This document shows, piece by piece, positions 12,434 through 25,074 of a stretch of DNA of 64,000 nt; position 1 is the stretch's first letter; the number at the start of each line of letters is the position of its first letter. Under the pieces are notes generated by a model, which searched no databases, was not told where the DNA came from, and saw only the letters and a program-made list of their open reading frames with translations. Made by a program: the position numbers and the translations under genes. The stretch spans positions 186,001 through 250,000 of the forward strand of contig MU400514.1 of the NCBI GenBank assembly GCA_022578965.1, in the 5' to 3' direction. The stretch is from Xylaria sp. FL1777. Taxonomy: Eukaryota > Ascomycota > Sordariomycetes > Xylariales > Xylariaceae.

Positions 12434-14417
12434 TGTGTTCTTTGCTCGCTCTCCGGCTTCCTGGATAGTAGAGTTGGTGGTGTGGTACTTGATGGGATGT
12501 GAGATTGTACCGGGAGTTTCAGAGTTTCAGATGCTTATAACTAGTACGAATGGCTGAGAGGGGATGAGGAGGATGAGGAGGCGTGCCGAGGTCGGCTTAG
12601 ATCGCACAGCCGACTAAACTTGTTTCCCGAACTAAGTCTCATTTTTATGACTCACGAGCGCATTTAGCATCACGATGAACGCTAAACCATGATGTTCGTT
12701 TATACTTATTTTTAAATACTTTCAATTAAGGTCGAAACAAGTGTGCTGATGACATTCCCTGCGAGATAGTTCACCTTCGATACACAAACTCCTACATCTA
12801 CCTCCCCTACATTGTCTTATATATAGATCAGACAGGGAAATAACAACAACGGTTATCAAATGCGCATGCGAATTAATCCTGAAAATGTACGGTCAAGTCG
12901 CAGGACTTAAGATACGGTACTTTTCGCTTAAGTTTACATAGGATCCATTCAGCTTTGGAATACATCCCATGAGAGGGATAAATGTCGGGACGACTCATGA
13001 CCCCTAAGGTGCCGTCGCACCATCGTGTTATGCAATGCTACAAAGACCACGAAACGCTGTCCGTCGGTACCTCTCGTGGCGTTAAGATTTTGGACGATCT
13101 CATAGTCTAAAGATACGCGAATAGGAAGGTATCAACGGGCATCCGTCTGATGGGCGTCCTCCTACGAAGAGATCTCGGCGATATGAAGATGAGTAGCGCG
13201 TGCGGAGCTAGTTCCCGCACCTACAGTAGTTCAGGCATAAGACATAAAATACAGGCTCGACAGTCTTTCCTTCTCTGAGCATAGTATATGGTGGCTTGGG
13301 CTCACAATGCATCGAATTTTTGGGGGGGGGTTATGCATCTTGTAAGATACGATCAGATCAAATACGACAAGCCAGTTGATCTTGCTGCGACAGAGCAAGT
13401 CTATCCATCTACGAGGTAGGGAGCGAAGAGTCTAATCTAGAGAGGCGAAATGTACCGAAATGTCGGCATAGCTTCGAAATGTATGTGCCACTCTCGCTGA
13501 CCGCGTCCAAGGTGGAAGGGTATCAATTCCTCTAGTACAACGACCTCTTCAGATGTACCGAGCGCACTCGGAAGAAGCTAACCTATGTAATGATTCATGC
13601 TTCTCATAGCTTGAGGTAAGCAATCAAAAGGAGACCTATTGCTTGCAGACTCATACTACAATATTAACTCTTGGTCCAACTAGTTTATCACACAGCGGCT
13701 AGCAACCGGGTTCTGCCTCCGGACTCCTGCGTAAAGTAGGGATGAAATGATCTGCGCATTCGTCCCGTCACCATGATACCGGTACCCGATCCCCAGCATG
13801 GAAGATGGCTACTGCACCATGGAAACGCCTAGAAGGATTGGCATATGCATCGTCTGCACACTAGGCACCGCATGCTAGAGCATGGCTGTAGTGTAGGGCG
13901 AGGCTACTTTAGTAAGGAGGGTTGACAAGCATGGGGTCGAAACAAACCAGCAACTCCGTTTCTGTCGCTTTCCTTACACTACCTAGTGTAATTCTCAGCC
14001 GTGTTCTGGGCTTATTCTCTGATAATCGATCGCGAACTGGCAGGAAACTTGGGTTTCAGTGTAAAGAGTAAAGAGCCTGTAAACTTACATGTAGAGAATT
14101 CCAGTTCCACAACTATCGCGGCCTAGACTAGGTTAGTACTACGTCAATCTAGCCCGTGCCCACTAACGTGCCTTAAGTAGATGCTTAAGTAACCTGCTTA
14201 AATACTACCTACCCGAGAACTACCTGCCTACACCACTCCCTATACCTAACATGTCCACTAGAAAAAAAGAAAAAAGCCTCCATAATAACCGGCGAGTGAC
14301 GGCTTGCGGCGGGAGAGAGAGCAGCGTTCCTCACAGCAGTACTAGCTAGATTCGGCAGGCAATAGACAGTACGTGAGGCCAAAGACAGGACTGTCTAACA
14401 CATCGCGTGTCGTTCTC
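12434..14417. other. Intergenic, no gene seen
   Basis: About 2 kb between two divergent genes. The stretch 12640-13000 is AT-rich, and many short frames are closed by stops on both strands. A G-run lies at about 13321-13330. CTTAAGTA-type motifs and pyrimidine-rich DNA at 14160-14260 probably belong to the promoter of the downstream peptidase gene. No RNA gene was recognised. Confidence 0.55.
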
Positions 14418-16867
14418 ATGCGGGGCAGCAGAAACATTACCAAGAGCAGCTCGCTGTTCTTCCGAAGCCTCCAGATCACCATTCGCAGTCCGTCCTTTGC
14501 TTCCCCGCCACCAGCACCATTGACGTCTTTCCGAAGCTTTGGTTACCGCCGCTGTTATAGCCAGACGAAGATGGCGCCACGCGACCCCAACACCCTGGCC
14601 AATTACGGCGAGTGGCTCACAAAGCACACCACCGTCAACTTCAAGGTGGATTTCGAGAAGCAGCGTCTCGCGGGGTCTGTTCTACTTGAACTGGAATCGT
14701 TGACGGACAAGAAGAGCCAAGAGGTCATTCTAGGTATGTGTTTTCTCGGGTCGTCTATTTATCCTGTCGTGGTTCTAGATAAGTTGAGGAGTAGGGAGAT
14801 ATTTAGAGCCTTTCCACCCATCCCCCCACCCCTTCCACACCCCCCCCTAAAATGTGTCACTTCTTTCCTACGACGTACAAGAGAAGTTGCTGACGCTTGG
14901 TAATTGAAGACACGAATTATCTGTCCGTCTTATCCGTCAAGTCCAACTCTGCAGATTTGCAGTGGGCACTCAAAGACCGGGTTGCGCCATACGGCTCGCC
15001 GCTTCACATTTCTGTACCCGGAGGCGCACCGCAAGGTGATATCCTGAAGCTGGATATTGCGCTTGAGACCACCAAAGACTGCGTGGGGCTGCAATGGATG
15101 ACGCCGGCGCAGACTGGCAACAAGAAGCATCCTTATGTTTACTCGCAATGTCAAGCCATCTTAGCCCGCTCTATATTCCCGTGCCAGGACACCCCCGACG
15201 TCAAGTCTACTTTCACCTTTAACATCACCTCACCGCTACCGGTGGTCGCAAGTGGTGTCCCCGTGCCATCAGATACTCAGGGTGATGGAGATAAGCTTTT
15301 CCGTTTTGAACAGAAAGTCCCTATTCCCTCATACCTCTTCGCCCTTGCTTCGGGAGATCTCGAGACAGCCCCTATTGGTAAGCGTTCCGTCGTAGCCACT
15401 GGGCCAGAGGCGCTACAGGATGCCAAGTGGGAGCTGGAAAACGATATGGACAAGTTCCTCGAAGTCGCAGAGAAACTTGTCTTTGACTACCAGTGGGGCC
15501 AGTACAACGTTCTAGTGTTACCCCCCAGCTTCGCCTACGGTGGAATGGAGAACCCGATCTTCACGTTCGCGACGCCCACCATAATTAGTGGTGATCGCCA
15601 AAATGTCGACGTAATCGCCCACGAACTCAGTCACAGTTGGAGTGGCAATCTGGTTGGCTGTGCATCGTGGGAACATTTCTGGCTCAATGAAGGGTTAGCC
15701 CCCTTTCTATACTTGTAGCAACTTCCAAAATTCGCTAATTAAGCGGCAACAGTTGGACTACCTATCTTGAGCGTCGAATTGGCGCTGCTATTCAGTATGT
15801 ATTTTTGATAACTTGCTTTTCCCCTTGGCATTGTTTGAACTTCACGACTCCTGCATACGCCCAGAGTATGTTTGAAACTTTTACTATATACGGCAATTGT
15901 TGACACCTGATTTCGGACAGCGGCGCGCCACAATTCGACTTCAGCGCCATCATTGGTTGGAAGTCGCTTGGTACGTAGACTTGCGTTTGTCGTGTGAATA
16001 TGAAGCTCACGAAAACCTAGAGGACTCTGTAGCGCTAGTAGGCGCAGATCACGAATTCACCAAACTCATCATCAATCACAAGGATGTCGATCCCGAGGAT
16101 GCGTTTAGCTCGGTTCCTTACGAGAAGGGCTTCCATTTTCTCTACTATCTTGATAGACTGGTCGGTCGAGAACACTTCGACAAGTTCATCCCTCACTACT
16201 TTAGGACTTGGGCTCGGAAGTCCCTAGACTCTTTCGAGTTCAAGAAAACTTTCCTGGATTTCTTCGAGAACTACGGCAACGACGAGATCAAGGAGAAGAT
16301 CGCTCAAATCCCATGGGAAGAGCGGTTCTACGCACCCGGCTTGCCGCCTAAACCAGAGTTTAACACGGCTTACGTCGATAGCTGTTTAGCACTGGCGGAG
16401 AAGTGGAAGCAAGCAGTAAGTGTTTGACCACTTCCTGCGAATAGAATTTACTCAGTCTTGCAATAATGCTGACAAGAAAGTAGGACTATCAGCCTAGCCC
16501 CAATGATCTAGAATCGTTCACCGCGAACCAAACCCTCGTCTTCCTGCAGGCTGTTCAGAACTTTTCATCGCCTCTGAGCGCCGAGCGATCTCACCTTCTG
16601 GGCACCACCTACAAGATCAGCTCATCAAATAACGTCGAGTTGAAGGCAGCATACTACCTCATCGCCCTCAGTGCGGGAGACAGGGCAGAGCTCTCGGGGG
16701 TGGTTGACCTGCTGGCTTCCGTCGGCCGGATGAAGTATGTCAGACCACTCTACAGAAAGCTCAATGAGCTCGACAGGGATCTGGCCGTGAAGACTTTTGA
16801 GGAGAACAAAGACTTCTACCCGTCGACGACAAAGGGCCAACTGGCCAAGGACTTGGGGCTTAAATAG
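14418..16867 (+). CDS. Leukotriene A4 hydrolase homologue / M1 family aminopeptidase
   Basis: Six exons: 14418-14733, 14910-15693, 15753-15794, 15921-15970, 16021-16415 and 16484-16867, giving 656 aa. All introns are GT-AG. The protein hydrolyses N-terminal residues of small peptides and, in this family, may also open epoxide fatty acids. The substrate-anchoring GGMEN motif is near residue 317. The zinc site HELSH is at residues 343-347, with the third ligand in WLNEG after the usual 18-residue spacing; the next exon supplies WTTYLERR. PYEKGFHFLYYLD carries the expected catalytic tyrosine region. Exon 6 is the helical C-terminal domain. A second in-frame ATG at 14571 (MAPRDPNTL) would give 605 aa, close to the usual family length, and the 51 residues before it are Arg/Ser-rich with few acids, like a mitochondrial presequence. 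Confidence 0.95.
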
Positions 16868-17382
16868 GTAACCCGAGAGCACAGGGTTTCCACACATTAC
16901 TTATCTAAAATGTTCAAGATCCAGAGAGCACACGGATAAGCAGTGCAATCCTATTTAGAAATAATAGGAGTATTTGATATCCTGTGTCTCTGGACTGACC
17001 CAAAAGTTCGGCAGCACTGGGACTTACTTCATGAGCGGTTCTTGATAGGACCTGTAACTGAGAATGTACCAAATCAGTGGGGATGTAAACAAAAACATGC
17101 AGCGAGTGGGCGGATGCACTGACCTCGGGAAGCAATGGAATTACATTAGTGCATAATTATGTACATTACATGCTGCATTTAATAAGTGGGGTGATCTTGA
17201 CTACTGAAGGGACCACCCTGCCAGAAGTCGACGATAACACAGCTGAGGCAGATGGCGGCAGCGCCGGATCACCTGGCAGAGAGGCAGGACATTCTGCCTT
17301 TGTGCCTTTGTTAATTGACTGGCCGCGTTGGTCCCCACATTCGTCATACGTACATATGCACCTACTTATCTGGTACTGTGTT

Positions 17383-17433
17383 TACCTACCTAGGTAGGTA
17401 CCTAGTAGGCAGCCTATTAGGTAGGTAGGTAGC
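17383..17433. repeat. Palindromic TACCTACCTAGGTAGGTA and TAGG repeats
   Basis: An 18-bp perfect palindrome (17383-17400) is followed by further cctag/taggtagg units. Shorter versions of the same CTACCTAGGTAG palindrome recur in other spacers (27399-27410, 33803-33814; core at about 47477-47486). Confidence 0.8.
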
Positions 17434-17792
17434 CCGTAGCACGTAGCAGCGTAGCAGCGCAGTTAATGAAGTGCAGTGCTATCCCCAAGTCGCGATCGCG
17501 TCTCTCTGCGGCACTCTTTGTACACAAGTCGCCGGCGAAATTCCCTAACACCGCCCCCATTGCATTGCCGAGTCAACCAGGATCCTACAACACACCACAT
17601 TCCCGACGACGACAACGACCTGGCCGACCCGGCATCTCGAGGACTCGCATCGTCACATATTATTCAAGCTTGACTGGAGCAGGCTCAGAGCTGCGCAACA
17701 ACACACTGCATAGCGTCCGTCCAAACACACTTAAGTGGCTGCCTTGGCCAACCAACTGCCCCTTGTCCACCGCCCTCGGACCGCCCCTTGTC

Positions 17793-17827
17793 TCGTCGTC
17801 GTCGTCGTCGTTGTCGTCGTTGTCGAA
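17793..17827. repeat. Trinucleotide repeat (TCG/TTG)n
   Basis: About eleven triplets of tcg with interspersed ttg, in the probable 5' leader of the kinesin gene. Confidence 0.75.
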
Positions 17828-18235
17828 GAAGAAGCCTTTCCCAAGCCTTTCCGACATAGATAGCCCGATATCTCGACACTTCCACTACTGCTAAAAGCGA
17901 CCAGCCCTGCTTCGAGACGTCGTGGTTGGGGTGAGGATGACAAGGGGCGAGCGCTCCTGATGCGCGAGCAGTTGGTTTAACCTTTTGGGTGGACAGACTT
18001 TGGAACTGCGATCGGTATCCCCTTCGTCTTTACGACGCCACTGACTCTCTGCATGGTATAGGGCCAACCCGCCCCCCTCCGGACGCCCCCAGACTTTGCG
18101 AGACCTCTTCGCGAGACCTCTTCGCATGCTATCCTGATACGACTACCGGGTCTGTCGCATCCTGTGATAACCAACTACCCCGATTAAACTGCTGTAGCAC
18201 ATATACTCAAGGGGCCCGTCCTCTATCTGCCCACC

Positions 18236-21200
18236 ATGCCTCCCGCTGGCGGTGGAAACATCAAGGTGGTGGTGAGATGTCGTCCCTTCAATAGTCGAGG
18301 TATGTTCGTCGGTGATCTCAACCCTTGTGACCTTGACCCCTTATACATATCGTTTGGCTGGGGAACGCGCTAGCGTGCGAGGTAGATGCTTTGACTGATG
18401 ACGACTACAGAAATCGACCGGGGGTCAAAATGTATTGTAGAAATGAAAGATAACCAGACCGTCCTTACGCCACCATCCGACGGAGCGCATAGCAGCAAAG
18501 GACCCAAAGATCTAGCTCCCAAGTCTTTTGCTTTCGATAGATCCTATTGGTCTTTCAACAAAAGTGACCCGAATTATGCCGGCCAAGAAAACCTTCATAA
18601 CGATCTTGGAAAGCCTCTTCTGGATAATGCGTTTCAGGGCTACAATAACTGTATTTTTGCGTACGGACAGACTGGTTCCGGAAAATCGTACTCGATGATG
18701 GGTTATGGCAAGGAACACGGTATCATTCCCAAGATTTGCCAAGATATGTTCGAGAGGATCAGTGCGCTACAACAGGACAAAAACACGCGGTGTACCGTTG
18801 AGGTTTCCTATCTTGAAATCTACAACGAACGAGTTCGAGATCTTTTGAACCCGTCAACGAAGGGCAATCTGAAGGTCCGAGAGCACCCCTCTACCGGTCC
18901 CTATGTCGAGGACTTGGCCAAACTCATTGTCGGCAGTTTTCAGGAGATTGAGAACTTGATGGACGAAGGTAACAAGGCGAGAACCGTTGCCGCTACGAAC
19001 ATGAATGAAACCTCCAGTCGAAGTCACGCCGTCTTTACTTTGATTCTAACGCAAAAAACCTTTGACACCGATACCAAGATGGAATTGGAAAAACAAGCAA
19101 AGATTAGCCTGGTCGATCTTGCGGGTTCAGAAAGAGCGACATCGACGGGTGCTACAGGTGCTCGACTGAAGGAGGGTGCTGAAATCAATAGGTCACTCTC
19201 AACTCTCGGCCGTGTGATAGCAGCACTGGCCGACCTCTCGACGGGAAAGAAGAAAAAAGGCGCCGGAGGAACTGTCCCATATCGAGACAGTGTCTTAACG
19301 TGGCTCCTCAAGGACTCGTTGGGTGGAAACAGTATGACGGCCATGATTGCGGCTATTAGTCCCGCTGATATCAATTATGACGAGACTCTGAGCACCCTGC
19401 GCTATGCCGATTCGGCCAAGCGAATCAAGAACCACGCTGTCATCAATGAGGACGCTAATGCTCGCATGATAAGGGAGTTGAAGGAAGAACTTGCTCTATT
19501 GCGAAGCAAACTTGGGGGTGGAGTTGTGGGAGCCGCTGGTGGTGTCGGCGGTACTCCTGTGCCACCCGAAGAGGTTTATGCTGAAGGCACGCCTTTAGAA
19601 CAGCAGATCGTCAGCATCACCCAATCCGATGGAACTGTCAAGAAGGTTTCCAAAGCCGAGATCGCCGAGCAGCTTAGCCAAAGTGAGAAGCTACTGACAG
19701 ACCTTAATCAGACCTGGGAAGAAAAACTACAGAAAACTGAGGAGATTCATAAAGAACGTGAGGCAGCGTTGGAGGAGCTTGGAATTAGTATCGAGAAAGG
19801 GTTTGTCGGATTGCATACGCCAAAGAAGATGCCACATCTGGTCAATTTATCAGATGATCCACTGCTAGCAGAATGTTTGGTTTACAATCTTAAGCCAGGA
19901 AAGACTACGGTTGGGAATGTGGATTCTAATGCCGAACATCAAGCCAACATACGTCTTAACGGAACTCGGATTCTTCACGATCACTGTACCTTCGATAATA
20001 CTATGGACGGCACCGTCACGATAACGCCGGGTGAAGGCGCGTCAATCATGGTCAATGGCAGACGGATTACCGAGACAACACGGTTACATTCCGGATACCG
20101 AGTAATTCTCGGAGACTTCCATATTTTCCGGTTCAATCATCCTATGGAAGCTAAGGCAGAACGTGACGAGAACCGACAAAGTTTACTTCGCCATACTGTC
20201 ACGGCAAGCCAACTACAGAGTATATCTCCCCGTTTAGGTCATGAGCGATCCATCAGTAAAGCTGGGTCAGAGGTTGGCGATAGTCGCCCCGATTCTCCTG
20301 CCCCCGTTCGGGAAGGAAGAGACTCGGATTGGTCACTTGCGAGGCGGGAAGCTGCTGGTGCTATTCTTGGCACAGACAAGAATCTCCAAAGCCTAACGGA
20401 CGAAGAGTTAAATGCGCTTTTTGAAGATGTCCAGCGTGCCAGAGCTGAGCGAGTTAATGAGCGCGAGGGCGAGGATGACGCTGACTCGAACTTGTCATAT
20501 CCTGTTCGTGAAAAGTATATGTCAACGGGCACAATCGACAATTTCTCACTCGACACCGCGCTTACGATGCCCTCCACTCCCAAAACTGGCGAAGCTGATG
20601 AGCGACTCAAAGAGATTCGAGAGACCATGCAATCTCAGCTAGAAAAACAAAAAGAAGAGTATCAAGACCAGCTTAGGAGTGCCGAGGCTGCGAATGTGGA
20701 GGTCGAAGAAATCAAGAAAGAAAAAGAGCGAATGGAAGAGACCTTAACTCAACTCAAGGTCGATATGGAAAAGCAACTGGAAGTCCAAAAGAAAGAATTT
20801 GAGGCTAAGATCGAGAAGCTGGATCCGCTCAAAAGGCCAAAAGCCAAACCCAAGCTTTCGGAAGACGAGATACAACGAGCGAAAAAGGCTGTCAACCATT
20901 GGAGGGGTCGTCATTACGTGCAGATGGCCGAAGATATCCTTCAGCATGCGGCAACTTTGAAAGAAGCCCAAATTATGAGTCAAGAACTGGAAGAAAATGT
21001 CGTCTTTCAGTTCACAGTAGTAGACCAAGGTCATGCGCTTTGCTCTTCCTACGACATGGTTCTCAATGATGTATCAAATGAGGATGATATCGCGCTTGAA
21101 CAGGCCCAGAAACCTTGTGTTGGCGTCCGCGTGGTCGATTATAAAAACATGGTAATTCATTTGTGGAGCGTGGATAAACTTCATGACCGTGTACGGCAAA

Positions 21201-23617
21201 TGCGTCAAATGCATCAATACCTCGACCAGCCGGAGTATTCACAGCATTTCAAGCTCGACAATCCATTTGTTGAGACCTGTATGCCTGAGTACTCTCTTAT
21301 TGGCGAGGTTGACGTTCCCCTGAAAGCTGTCTTCGACAGTCGAGTGCAAGATTTCACATTAGATGTTCTATCACCTTACACGTCGCATGCTGTTGGCATT
21401 ATCAAAGTTTCACTAGAGCCTTCTAGTGCTCGTGCACCTTCAAGTACTTTGAAGTATAACGTGGTTATGCATGACATGGTTGGTTTCGCGGAGCGAGAAG
21501 GAACTGACGTCCACGCTCAACTATTCATCCCAGGTGTATCAGAAAACGGCGCGACAACGACACAAATGATCAAAGACTTCGACGAAGAGCCGATACGATT
21601 TGATAGCGTTCATAGTATGAGCATCCCCCTATTCGGGCCGCAAGACATCAATCTCAGGATCGCCATCTTCGCAAAGGTCACTACAATGCATCTTGATAAG
21701 TTGCTCAGTTGGGACGAGATGCGTGATACAACCCCTGGATCAGAGAATAGGCCTCAAGGTGCACGCATCAATGAATCCCAGTTTTATACCGCCGAGAAGC
21801 ATGATTTGTTAGCGCGAATTCAAATTCTTGAAATGGACGAAGATGGCGCGTATACGCCTGTGGAGGTCACGCAGACCAGCGAACTAGATGCTGGGACATT
21901 CCAATTACACCAAGGCCTACAGAGACGCATAGCCATCAATTTATCCCATAGTTCGGGCGATGCGTTGCCGTGGGAAGATGTCAGCTCGATGCGAGTCGGT
22001 CAAGTGCAGCTCGTGGATCAGTCAGGAAAGGTTCCTGATATGGCGTCGCCTACTCCGGATATTACCTTAAGGCTTGGTGGCAAGCCTAGTTTCCGCCAAA
22101 ATGCGAATGGAACGCGAAGTGCTACGATATCAGGACATTGGGATTCCAGCTCACACAATTCCCTCCTGTTAGATCGAGTTACTGCGGACAAGTACAAGGT
22201 TCAGATGACACTTTCATGGGACATTATTTCGGATAACCTCGCAGAGCCAATGAAATTCTCCACCAACCTCTACTGTCAGATTCTTGGGAGGACATATGTG
22301 CGCCAAGCGTCAATGCTCTCGGCACTGTGGCAGCACGTTCGAATCGTCCACTCATCAACGACAATATTCTCCCTAGGCCTAAAGCCAGCCCCGATCAAGC
22401 ATGCTGGGGATTTGTGGAGAATGAACAGCCAGCATGATTACGTGAAGGGTGAAGAAAACCTGAGCAACTGGGGTCCCAGGGGTGTATCCTTAATAGCAGA
22501 TTACATTTCCGCGAGAAAAAAGAAACGGCGCATTGCCGAGATTGGAGCCGCCCAGCTTTGGCTCAAAAAAATCGGTCTACCCAAGCCCAAAAACAAGCCG
22601 ACCGAAGTTGATGATCACTCTGAAGAAGAGCTTTCACCAGTGAAGGCTCATGATGAGGACGATGATTCGATTAATGCCCTGCTTAATGACACGCCAGAAA
22701 CTTCGCGGCCCTCAACACCCAATAAATTTGATGAGGATGAACTACCTGAGTCAATTGAGGACGCGCTAGAAGATATGGAGGATGCCGAAAATGCAGAAAG
22801 CGCAAAGGATACAGAGGGTGTACAGGGTGTACAGGGCGCGGAGAGTGCGGAGAGTGCAGAGATTACGAAGCCTGAAGAAGCTACTGAAGAGAAGCCTCAA
22901 CCTGAATACAACAAAGAGGAATCTGCAATCTTAAGCAGGTGTATCGACCTATGGAAGCGGTATCCCGATCCCGTCTTCAATATCCTGAGCCCAGCCAATA
23001 CCCTACCTCCCACAAATGGCATAGCTCCAGAGTCGACTACGCCACCAAAGCTGATCGGCACGGTCATTCGAATACCTAAGAATCCATCTGTTCTTAAAGG
23101 CGGCTACCTCCTAGTACCAAACAGCGATTCAACAAAATGGGTGAAGCGATTTGTCGAACTCCGACGACCATATATGCACATCCACAACGCTACGAATGGG
23201 GACGAAGTTGCCATTGTCAGTCTTCGTAACTCGAGGGTCGATAGCCAGCCAGAAATACTGGCTCTTTTCGGGGGACACGACAATGGCCCGGATGATGAGG
23301 TTCCAGTGGACAGTAGCAGCGGTAGTTTTCAGCCAAGTCATCGCCGAACAGCCTCAGGGCGTGTCATCTCTTCCATCTGGGCTGGCAATCAAACCTCGGC
23401 AGGTCCTGGTCTTGGTGGGCTGAGCGAGCGTTTACAAGCTGGCGTGTTTGCGGTCTACGGAACTGACAACACTTGGCTCTTTGCCGCTCGCAATGAGCGA
23501 GACAAGCTTGATTGGATTCTTCGCATTGACCAAAGCTATTACTCGGGCAGTGTCAGTGCCAGTGGTAGTGGAGCCGTCAGTCCACAACCTAGACATCATA
23601 CTCTCGATGATGATTAA
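18236..23617 (+). CDS. uncA: Kinesin-3 family motor, Unc104/KIF1A type
   Basis: Two exons, 18236-18299 and 18411-23617, giving 1756 aa. The first intron splits a Glu codon in the opening motor strand (GGGNIKVVVRCRPFNSRE). The motor domain fills about residues 8-375: P-loop GQTGSGKS at 107-114, switch I NETSSRSH, switch II LVDLAGSE. A KKKK cluster in loop 12 (STGKKKKGAGG) is the K-loop that raises kinesin-3 microtubule affinity. A short neck coil follows. An FHA domain lies at about 500-600, a strong coiled coil at about 748-828, then KIF1-type central domains. An acidic, partly repetitive linker (GVQGVQGAESAESAE) comes before a C-terminal PH domain at about 1585-1732. Family members carry vesicles and early endosomes toward microtubule plus ends, with the PH domain binding membrane phosphoinositides. 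The long second exon shows no break. Confidence 0.97.
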
Positions 23618-25074
23618 CATAAAAGTGAATGAATAAGCGCTCATTTCGAAGAGGTTTCCTCGACCACCCCGCTAGCAAGCCTAGCGCTACTTGTTTGGAC
23701 GCAACGAGGTTATGACAGTAATATATCATCGTACAAAAAATTCATGCAGCATATACATTGGCCGGGGGGATTTGACAAACCTATAGGTGTTCTTGCCCTT
23801 TTCACTTCTCTTTTGTTGTAAGGCATCCATCCCTGTCTGTATATATAACCTCAAACCCTGTTTGTTACCATGTCACTTAGATTATACCCTAACATCCTCT
23901 TCGTGAGGTTATCGGAAGAAAATAGAGAAGACTGACATGATGTGGAGTGAGAAGATGTATGGCTTTGTGCCAGACCCTTACTTATTGGTCGATGAGGTGA
24001 GAGGGTGAGCAAGCAACCATGATGTGAGATGAGTAGGTGAAGCTAGCGCGATGTTCGTTGTCATTCACTATTGGACTAGTGTACCGGTGTGCTTGGGCTT
24101 GGAGTCGAGAAAGTCTTGAGCGAAATTGGTCTTGTGGTATGTTAATAGGGGATAAGTACCGCTACTAATAAAGGCTAACAAAACACCGAGTTGATTCATA
24201 GTATAATGGATTACTGTTGCTTATAGTAAGGACACAAAATACTTATTCTGATAGACATCGGTGAATTATTTTTAATATCATAAATTCTGTCACTACTATC
24301 CCAATGCTATAGATTCTTTCCCAGAGACTTGGGTTAATAGTCTTCGCTCTGTCTGCCTAGCTGTTACCATACGATTCTTGCATCGAGGACTTCGAGATAC
24401 TCGTCGTTACACCACATTTGGAAAAGAGGCACATAATCGTTTCTCCTTTCTAGAGCTGGTTAACTATCATATCTGGCATCTAGGCCTTAATAATACTTAC
24501 TGTCTCCCCCACTGTTCGTAGTCCTCCAATTCCCAACCGTGTCTCCGCGTTTTCCATTTATAGAGTAGAAATAACACAGCCCCTATTGTCGATTGTTATC
24601 GCATATATACAGGACTCCCAGTAGGGAGGCTATTTGAATGCTTATATATCTAGGAGCTACTCTAGCGGTCGGCAGTCCTCCAGAGAGACACATCAAACTT
24701 TGGGCTGTGACCTCTCGATTTACCCGCAGGCATCTTGGCCTTCAGGTGCAAGCTCCATGTGCCGAATACCATCACGATAGTGACTAAGTTTATACCCGGC
24801 TGGGCACTTTTACGATCCTCCCTCTGGTCCTCGGAGAGCGGGCATACAAGCTCCGAAACAGCACCATTTTGCTCAATAGGATATAATATTATCAATGGTC
24901 ATGCAGTATTGCTTAAGAAGATTCCGGAGTGGCTAGAGCTAATTCTAGCATGCCTACCTTCAGATTAAATCATGATGGAAAAATCAATTTCCCGATGGAC
25001 TGATATAAGGGCGTACCCGCTCAAAGACATCCCTTGCCAAGTTCCTGTTAAGGTCATCTAACTGACTGAACAAG
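23618..25074. other. Intergenic, AT-rich, no gene seen
   Basis: This is the 3' flank of the kinesin gene and the promoter side of the GMC oxidoreductase gene. Frames are short and stop-rich on both strands. No repeat or RNA gene was recognised. Confidence 0.6.
25002..25010 (+). promoter_or_regulatory. Possible TATA element of the GMC oxidoreductase gene
   Basis: gatataagg lies about 65-73 bp before the ATG at 25075, a plausible distance for a short fungal leader. It is only a weak consensus match with no other support. Confidence 0.25.

Larger units (their letters stand above)
16868..18235. other. Intergenic; likely promoter and 5' leader of the kinesin gene
   Basis: 16868-17460 is AT-richer and carries an 18-bp perfect palindrome TACCTACCTAGGTAGGTA at 17383-17400, followed by more TAGG repeats up to 17433. 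17460-18235 is GC/CT-rich, with a run of TCG/TTG triplets at 17793-17827 and open frames on both strands that look like composition artefacts. It ends in CCACC just before the kinesin ATG, a good fungal start context. Confidence 0.55.

Noticed and set aside
17466..17894. 142-codon plus-strand frame before the kinesin
   Set aside because: Low-complexity Ser/Pro/Arg sequence over a TCG repeat with competing frames on the other strand; probably 5' leader.
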